A DNA stretch of 64,000 nucleotides, from NCBI RefSeq assembly GCF_947507565.1, contig NC_089188.1, positions 2,513,019 through 2,577,018 of the forward strand. Reading direction: 5' to 3'. How positions within the stretch are numbered: the first letter of the stretch is position 1; each line of letters starts with the position of its first letter. Below the pieces are notes generated by a model that did no database searches, had not been told where the DNA came from, and was given only the letters and a program-made list of their open reading frames with translations. The position numbers were made by a program, and so were the translations under genes. The stretch comes from Oscarella lobularis (Eukaryota > Porifera > Homoscleromorpha > Homosclerophorida > Oscarellidae). This document shows positions 58,367 to 64,000 of this stretch, one piece after another.

Positions 58367-59297
58367 AATGGATCATGCGGGAGCGGGGAGTTGCAATGGG
58401 AATCCACTACCTGGACGATTTTCTTTTCGTTGGGAGAGCGGATACCAGCGAGTGCGGCGACAGCCTGCGGATTGCTCTAGAGGCATGTCGCGACCTGGGG
58501 ATGCCGGTGGCAATGCACAAGGTGGGGGGCCCCGCTACAGTCCTGGACTTCTTGGGCATCGAGATCGATTCGGCCCGCGGTGAGCTGCGCCTGCCACCCG
58601 CTAAGCTCGGGAGACTGCGTGCCAAACTGGCGGAGGCGATCGATTCAGTACGATGGTCGAGGGCATGGACAAAGCGCGAGCTGCGGTCGCTGATGAGTGC
58701 TACATCATGCAGCGACCGTCATAACGCCGGGACGGGCCTTTGTGCGCCGGCTCATCAACCTGTCGCGGATCCCCAAACGGCTGCACCACCGGGTCCGTTT
58801 TAGCCGGGAGGCGAGAGAAGATTTGGAGTGGTGGTCAGCCTATGCTGATCGGTGGAATGGGCGCGGTTTGATCGCGCGAGGCTGCAAACGGACGCGTCGG
58901 GATCATGGGGCTGTGGAGCCCTAGACGTGACGAGGGAGCGTACGTGTTCTTGGGGCGAGAACATGCGGGGCGATGTCCCGTAGCGGCGCTGTTACAGTAC
59001 ATGGCGCGGCGGGGTGCGGGCGAGGGCCCGCTCTTCCAGTTCCCCAGGGGGGACCCGCTGACGCCTCGTCATTTTGCGCAGGCGATACGAAGCGCGCTGA
59101 CAGCGAGAGGGATGTCCGCCAATCGAGTATCAGGCCACAGCTTACGCATCGGAGAGCGGCAACGGCGGCGGCGAGAAGTGGAAAGGGGGAAGAAGCGATC
59201 CGGGCACTGGGACGATGGAAAAGCAATTCGTACAAACGGTACATATTCGCTTGGCGAGCGCAGGCGAACCTGGAACGACGCGGCGCTAGCGGCTAAT
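58367..59297 (+). mobile_element. DIRS-like retrotransposon remnant (RT/RNase H and tyrosine recombinase)
   Basis: GC-rich unlike its surroundings. RT end: GIHYLDDFLFVGRADTSEC (YLDD catalytic motif), GPATVLDFLGIEIDSARGE, LRLPPAKLGRLRAKL. A frameshift near 58.70 kb leads to HHAATVITPGRAFVRRLINL and REAREDLEWWSAYADRWNG (RNase H-associated part). A deletion follows, then the tyrosine recombinase end: CPVAALLQYMARRGAGEGPL, VSGHSLRIG (H-x-x-R) and, after another shift near 59.15 kb, AIRALGRWKSNSYKRYI with the nucleophile Tyr. An inactive DIRS-type element with its 5' part missing. Confidence 0.82.
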
Positions 59298-59924
59298 TGA
59301 CGAGATTTCGCTAATAAAGGCGACAGGCGCATGCGCGAAGACACGTAGGCAGGCACGCAGAACACATAGCGAAGGGGACACGCCTAGGCAGGCAGGATGG
59401 ATCGGTGGCTTTGCCTTCGGGCCACCCTCGGCGCTGTCTGCAACGCCAGGCAGGGGGCGTTACGTGACGCAGGCGGGCTCGTCACGTGATGCGGTTACGC
59501 CCCCGCACCGCAGACTCTTTCGGATTCGGCAGAGCGAGCGACCCGTCATTAAAGCAAATTCTTTCGCGCGTCTCCGGCTAACTCTGGGAATCCTCGATCG
59601 ACCAGCCTGGTGATCCTCCGCACGTACTTCTGGAGTGGCTCGCTTGTGTCCCACATCAGGGTTTCGCCACGACTGAAGAGATACTGGCGCGTAGATGCAC
59701 GCAACAGACCTGATCAGTCGCAATAGGTTGAACGAAACGATCGTTTTCGAGACGATCGTGCGAGAATTGCGCTCTAGAAACGGTCTACGACACCTTGTCC
59801 ACCAAAGAAGATATAAAGTACCTAACTCGCTGCCCGTTGGAGCGATAGCTTCGTCGAAAGAGGCTTGAAACCATATTCAAACGGATGTAGAAGTTCTCTC
59901 TTATCCGGGTATCTTCTTTTCAAA
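59298..59924. other. Retroelement tail and unassigned sequence
   Basis: GC-rich up to about 59.7 kb (ggcaggcaggatggatcggt), probably the element's 3' end. Beyond it nothing is recognised. Confidence 0.35.
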
Positions 59925-60188
59925 ATGGCCGACGCTCTTTCAAAAAATCGCTCCACTGCTTCGCATCTTTAGGGTGTCGCTTGCTTTAACGGTCTTTTTA
60001 GGACGTTTGATCAACTTTCCGAACGCGTGCGCGCGGCGAGAGGCAACGAAATGAAAGGAAAAGAGCGAAATCGACGAATCATGTCCGAATTCGATCGCGC
60101 GAGACAACGAATCGCCGCGAAGAACGTCAGGCTAGACATTCTAAACGACTTCAGTCTTCTGGACCTCCGGCTGATGGGACCCCGATAA
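59925..60188 (+). CDS. Possible small basic coiled-coil protein
   Basis: MADALSKNRSTASHL begins at 59925 in a YY1-like context (caaaATGGCCG). After a stop or very short intron a second open segment reads FDQLSERVRAARGNEMKG and FDRARQRIAAKNVRLDILND, ending LRLMGPR with TAA at 60186-60188. It looks protein-like but no family is recognised, and the joint between the parts (about 29 bp) is too short for a normal intron. Confidence 0.3.
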
Positions 60189-60640
60189 TTAGCCTCGCAA
60201 GCCAGGCCCTCCGAGCAGTTCGCGAGAGTACCGTAGTTTCACAAATTTTCGCCTTGAAATATTTCGTTTTGTAATATTTTGTACAGCTTTATTTTCGTAC
60301 ACTGCTCCTTTTACGACATATATTATACATATTTTTTCCTTTTCGTACAGCCTTATTTTCGTACACTGCACGTTGTACGAAAATTAATGTAAAACGAAAA
60401 TTTGTGAAACTACGGTATTCGTTGGGCTTAGCGCGCGAGGTTTGGGGGCGCGGCGGCTCTCACTCCTCCGAGCAGTGAGAGCCGCCGCGCCCCCAAACCT
60501 CGCGCGCTAAGCCCAACGAATACTCTCGCGAACTGCTCGGAGTAGCCTCGCAAGCCAGGCCCTCCGAGCAGTTCGCGAGAGTATTCGTTGGGCTTAGCGC
60601 GCGAGGTTTGGGGGCGCGGCGGCTCTCACTGCTCGGATCA
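60189..60640. repeat. Large palindromic repeat element
   Basis: The block tagcctcgcaagccaggccc, ctccgagcagttcgcgagag, tattcgttgggcttagcgcg and aggtttgggggcgcggcggc with tctcact occurs direct, inverted and direct again. The copies start at about 60191, 60541 and, inverted, 60471-60541. The first copy is split by the MITE at 60231-60415. The GC-rich core also lies at 38.39 kb. Confidence 0.85.
60231..60415. mobile_element. 185-bp MITE with 21-bp perfect TIRs and TA duplication
   Basis: TIR ccgtagtttcacaaattttcg at 60231-60251 and its exact complement at 60395-60415. Flanked by TA on both sides (60229-60230, 60416-60417). The uninterrupted target, gcgagagtattcgttggg, is present at about 60580-60597. 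TA duplication points to a Tc1/mariner-type mobiliser. Confidence 0.92.
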
Positions 60641-61075
60641 CTCGTCTGCGTCATAGACCACGTGTCGACCCGAGTATCCACGTGATCACTCTGCTAATAG
60701 AAAAGATTACCGCCTTGGTAATTAGGTGACAAGGATGGGCTGCTGTAACTGTCGCCTTTGTGACAATGTTAGTCCGTGCGTGCGTTAATAATGGTTTCAA
60801 ATGCGAGTTAGCCTCTTACCCAGACCCTTTCTCGGTCCCGGATGCTCCGCAACCGGCGAGAAAGGGTCTGGTACTGTACCTCCCCTTTCACACAGACAAA
60901 CCCCTCCTACTATGACGTAGGGGAACCGTTGCTCTACACGCCGCAATCGGCGTTCTTTCAGTAATAGATCGACGTTTTACTCTTCTACGTACGTCTCTGC
61001 ACCCATTCGAAGCGACTGTTCGCAAACGAGCTCCCCAATAAGGATCCTTCCACATACGGGCTTCTAGGGGCTTCG
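60641..61075. other. Upstream region of RecQ copy 2 with foldback element
   Basis: Foldback at 60809-60874: tagcctctta, arm ccagaccctttctcg (60820-60834), gatgctccg in the loop, arm cgagaaagggtctgg (60857-60871), ta. About 200 bp further lies the helicase start. E-box-like cacgtg motifs occur near 60660 and 60682. Confidence 0.7.
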
Positions 61076-62781
61076 ATGGCGGCTAGTACGAATTTAGCTA
61101 TTCGTCCGGTTGCTTGCAGCAACCACGGACCTGATGTAAGGGTTGCTTTGAATAAGCTTGGCCATAGCGAATTTCGGCCTGGCCAATTTGAAGCCGCAAA
61201 TGCAGTCCTGAACGGACGAGACGTCGTCGTGAAAATGGCCACATCAGGAGGAAAATCGATGTGCTATCTGCTGGCTTCTATGTGTCTAGAAAAATTGGTT
61301 TTATTAGTTAGTCCTCTTATTTCTCTAATGGAAGATCAGGTTTAGTAGATCTTTCATTCGGTCTTCATACCAAAACATTCTTTAGATGGAATCAATTCGT
61401 GAACACGGCCTATCCTCATCAAGGATTGGCTCTGAAGAAAATGAAAAAATTGTTGATAAAATTTCACGAAATGAACTTACCTTTCGTATGCAACCAATGG
61501 CTATTTACTTCCATTACCTGACACGCTGATTCATAGTGTTCACGTCGCCAGAGTCGTTATGTGACAAATTCTGGCGTTCATACCTCTTCAAGAATGTCAA
61601 AGATAAAGTTGGCCTCTTTGTCTTTGATGAATGCCATTGCATACGAGTATGGGGAGATGATTTTCGTCCTCTGTATAAGGACGTTTCTTATCTTCGAGCC
61701 ACGGCTCCTAAAATTCCTATAATGCTACTTTCAGCGACCCTTCCGCCTCACTTGGAAAATCAAATCTGCCAGGATGTAGGCGTACAGTTGCCTTACAAAA
61801 CGATATCCTTGCCTCTGAACAGAGCGAATATCTTTTACTCCATTCGCAAAAAGGAGTCTTTACCAATTGACTTCAGACATTTGGCAAATGCTCTTTACTT
61901 GGCGACCGAGCGTGAAACAGTACCAAAAACGCTGGTCTTCTGTTTGACAAAGGATTCGTGTTTCAACATTTTCACCTGTCTTCAAGAGACTCTTCACGGA
62001 GACAATGAGTGGAAGAGGAGCTGGGTTGGTATCTACCATGCCTCGATGAGCAGCGAAGCAAAAAGCCTAAAACAGAAGTCTTTCAAACTTGGAAGTATGA
62101 GAGTTCTTATTGCAACTTCAGCTTTTGGCATGGGAGTGAACATCGGTGACATTTCAAATGTTGTCCTGTAACGGCCCTCCGGTGGAAGGATTGATGTTCA
62201 GTCAACTCTCTGGTCGCGGAGGGAGAATAACGTCAGTCAATTGCGTGTGCGAATTGATGTTCAGTGCTGCAGAAGTGAAAAGGGCTGATCGGGATATGGC
62301 ACTTATCTGCTCTGGTGAAGTTTGCATCCGTGAAGTTCTGATAAAGAACATTCTTTCTTCACATGAAATTCTTCCTGATATAGAAGCCCGTCGATGTTGC
62401 AGTATCTGTTCTCAGGGAACCGTTCCTGTAGTCTATCCTGTTTCAGCTGGAGAAGAGAGGAGAATGCGCTCCAAAGTTGTCAAAGAGAAGCCTCGTCGTA
62501 TAACAGCTAAAGCTAAGACAAACATCAAGGAAAACATTTTACTTTTCCGAAAACAGCAGGGGGAATGCGGGTATCGGTTGAGAGGACTTGATAGCGTCAT
62601 GCCATTAGTCCAAGTAGACAAAGTAGTGAAAGCAGCTTCAGGAATCACATCAGTTGATGACTTGCTGGCTCTGTCGGTGCAGAAGAAATACGCAGCAGAC
62701 ATACTCAATATTATTAGGAAGTATTCACCTGAGAATTCTGTTTCACGAGTGGTCTTACGCGATTCTTCTAATAAAATTTGA
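61076..62781 (+). CDS. RecQ-type DNA helicase, copy 2 (one frameshift)
   Basis: Start at 61076 (MAASTNLAIRPVACSNHGPD). Motifs: LNKLGHSEFRPGQFEAANAV (motif 0), KMATSGGKSMCYLL (Walker A), VSPLISLMEDQV, VFTSPESLCDKFW, LFVFDECHCIRVWGDDFRP (DECH box and RecQ signature), IMLLSATLPPH, LPLNRANIFYSI, PKTLVFCLTKDS, GIYHASMS, RVLIATSAFGMGVNIGD. At 62169-62171 the frame hits TAA; one base removed there would continue as YGPPVEGLMFSQLSGRGGR (motif VI) and on to NKI with the stop just before 62784. So this copy has a single-base break or assembly error. No zinc-binding RecQ-C or HRDC domain is evident, though CCSICSQG may be a relic. About 570 residues. Confidence 0.8.
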
Positions 62782-62929
62782 TTACGAGCTACTCGCAAAA
62801 TTCGTCTAGATTCATGGCATCCGTCTCGTCCGCCTCTCTTTCGAGATCCATATCGCGTAAGTTTGCCGTACGAGTCGTCTGGCTGTAAAGATTGATCGTC
62901 TGCCTCCAGCTGATTTGGTAGCCAAGGGA

Positions 62930-64000
62930 AATAAGCCACAGTGCTCGCGATCTTCTCTATTACCGGAATCAATACTGCCATCCGACGAGGACGAGGATGC
63001 GTTTTTCAGAAGATGCATTGGCGAAATAAAAATTGTTATGGTAAAGTATTTCAAAGCTTTCGAAGGACTTTTGCATCAGGTTGCGGACAGTCGCAGTCAC
63101 CAGTCGTCGCAGAAAAGCACAATTCTTCCACTATCACTAATGCAGACTGACGAGAGTGTTATCGACAATAATATTGACATTCTTCTGAACTCTGCCAAAA
63201 TTCTGTCATGGACAGGGTCTGAGGATCACTGCGTTGTTGGTGATCAAGCCACATGCACTACAATTAGAGGTGCAAAAAGACGGCGCATTGACGATTGCAA
63301 TTGCTTGCAACGGCTGGAGTGGGTTAATGAAAGCCCGGGAGACTTCCACTTCTTATGGGAGTGCCTTCGTGTCATATTTCTTTCGCATTGGGGCTCAGTT
63401 GATGACAAAGGTTCTTTGTGTCAAATGAAACATTTGCTAAACAGAAGTCAAGTCGACAAGGACGCTAAAAGGTTTCAACAGTGTGATGAATTTTTACAGG
63501 ACGTGCTTGATGCAACACTAGTTTGCGCTCTGACAAGATTTATGGGACTGAGTTCTCCAATCGATGAAATTGAAGTGACAGAGGGGATGCACCTTGCTTT
63601 CATGGAAGACGTTGCACAGAGATTTGTCAGTTCGTTTGTTGCTGTGCCCAGAAACGTTGACGATTCAGAGACAGATCACGCATTCAATCGACAACGAAGT
63701 TTTGTTCACGCAGCGATCCTGTATCGTGATCTTAGAAACGCTATCCGCTACGAGGATGGACCCACAATAGTATCATTATGGCGTTGGTGGTTAGTGTACT
63801 TTGTGGCCACTGGTCGTCACCGATATAGCAGAGAAGCTGCCAACCTACAGGCTAACATAAAAGCCAACTACTCAGAACAAATGGCGTACATTGTGACGCA
63901 TAACCGTACTGTGAACGTTTCTGGAAAGACGGGGAAGGGCAAAGCCATCGACATGTCCATAGAGCATCATAATCTCATTCTTAAAAATGCTCTGAGAAAT
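62930..64000 (+). CDS. DUF6589-like region, copy 2 (partial at window edge)
   Basis: One frame open from about 62.87 kb to the window end. Features: PSDEDEDAFFRRCIGEIKIV, LPLSLMQTDESVIDNNIDIL, VVGDQATCTTIRGAKRRR (63.24 kb), WVNESPGDFHFLWECLRVIF (63.34 kb), HLLNRSQVDKDAKRFQQCDE, ETDHAFNRQRSFVHAAILYR, IRYEDGPTIVSLWRWWLVYF, THNRTVNVSGKTGKGKAIDM, then SIEHHNLILKNAL. All of these align with copy 1. The N-terminal YDN-LN part of copy 1 is not seen here; instead the helicase ends only about 150 bp upstream on the same strand. It may therefore be the C-terminal part of a RecQ-DUF6589 fusion. A TAA in a GTAAGT context near 62856 could be a splice donor. Confidence 0.65.

Noticed and set aside
57321-59297. 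One composite transposon made of HECT fragment, microsatellites and DIRS part
   Set aside because: No common ends or target duplication around the whole; the parts are more simply explained as neighbours.
45760-62781. Telomere-linked RecQ helicases like those at fungal chromosome ends
   Set aside because: The telomeric repeat lies across an assembly gap that is probably a misjoin, so closeness to a telomere is not established.

Overview
This window is eukaryotic and almost certainly metazoan, most plausibly an early-branching animal such as a sponge. The reasons are short GT-AG introns (mostly about 45-90 bp), tightly packed genes on both strands, the animal telomere repeat TTAGGG, and a gene set of animal type: TGF-beta ligand, SEFIR/IL-17-receptor-like receptor, ADP-ribosyl cyclase, E2F partner DP, PRKX kinase, G9a/GLP methyltransferase. 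The sponge assignment is inference; nothing here fixes the species.

Layout. 1-17.9 kb is a gene-dense arm: SEFIR receptor (-), ADP-ribosyl cyclase (+), PRKX-like kinase (-), GNB1L-like WD40 protein (+), a polyQ/PPxY membrane protein (-), a zinc dehydrogenase (+), transcription factor DP (-), mitochondrial ribosomal protein S35 (+), MFSD1-like transporter (-). Several pairs share short divergent promoters. 17.9-18.96 kb is unassigned sequence ending in a 10-bp repeat. 18.96-32.6 kb is a near-perfect tandem array of a 451-bp satellite that carries telomere-like motifs, followed by 224 bp of pure (GGGTTA)n and a 200-N gap. On the + strand the G-rich repeat runs towards the gap, as expected for a right-hand chromosome end, so the scaffold probably joins two unrelated pieces at the gap.

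33.0-42.9 kb, on the other side, is transposon-rich: a Helitron Rep-helicase cut by the gap, a CpG-rich duplicated block, a long-TIR element, and a 2-kb tandem-repeat element bounded by conserved hairpins. 43.1-45.6 kb has a small acidic coiled-coil gene and a TGF-beta family ligand. 45.8-50.0 kb has a decayed RecQ-type helicase facing a gene with DUF6589-like sequence. 50.9-55.9 kb has two histone H3K9-related genes in tandem: a KDM4-like reader (double PHD plus Tudor, no JmjC seen, in-frame stop) and a G9a/GLP-type ankyrin-SET methyltransferase. 56-60.9 kb is repeats, a HECT fragment, a DIRS-like retroelement remnant and nested MITEs. 61.1-64.0 kb holds a second RecQ-type helicase directly followed by a second DUF6589-like region running off the window.

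The most interesting candidate for an undescribed system is the RecQ helicase plus DUF6589 pairing, seen twice within 18 kb in different orientations and states of decay. Exon boundaries were read by eye, so gene ends and some introns are approximate.
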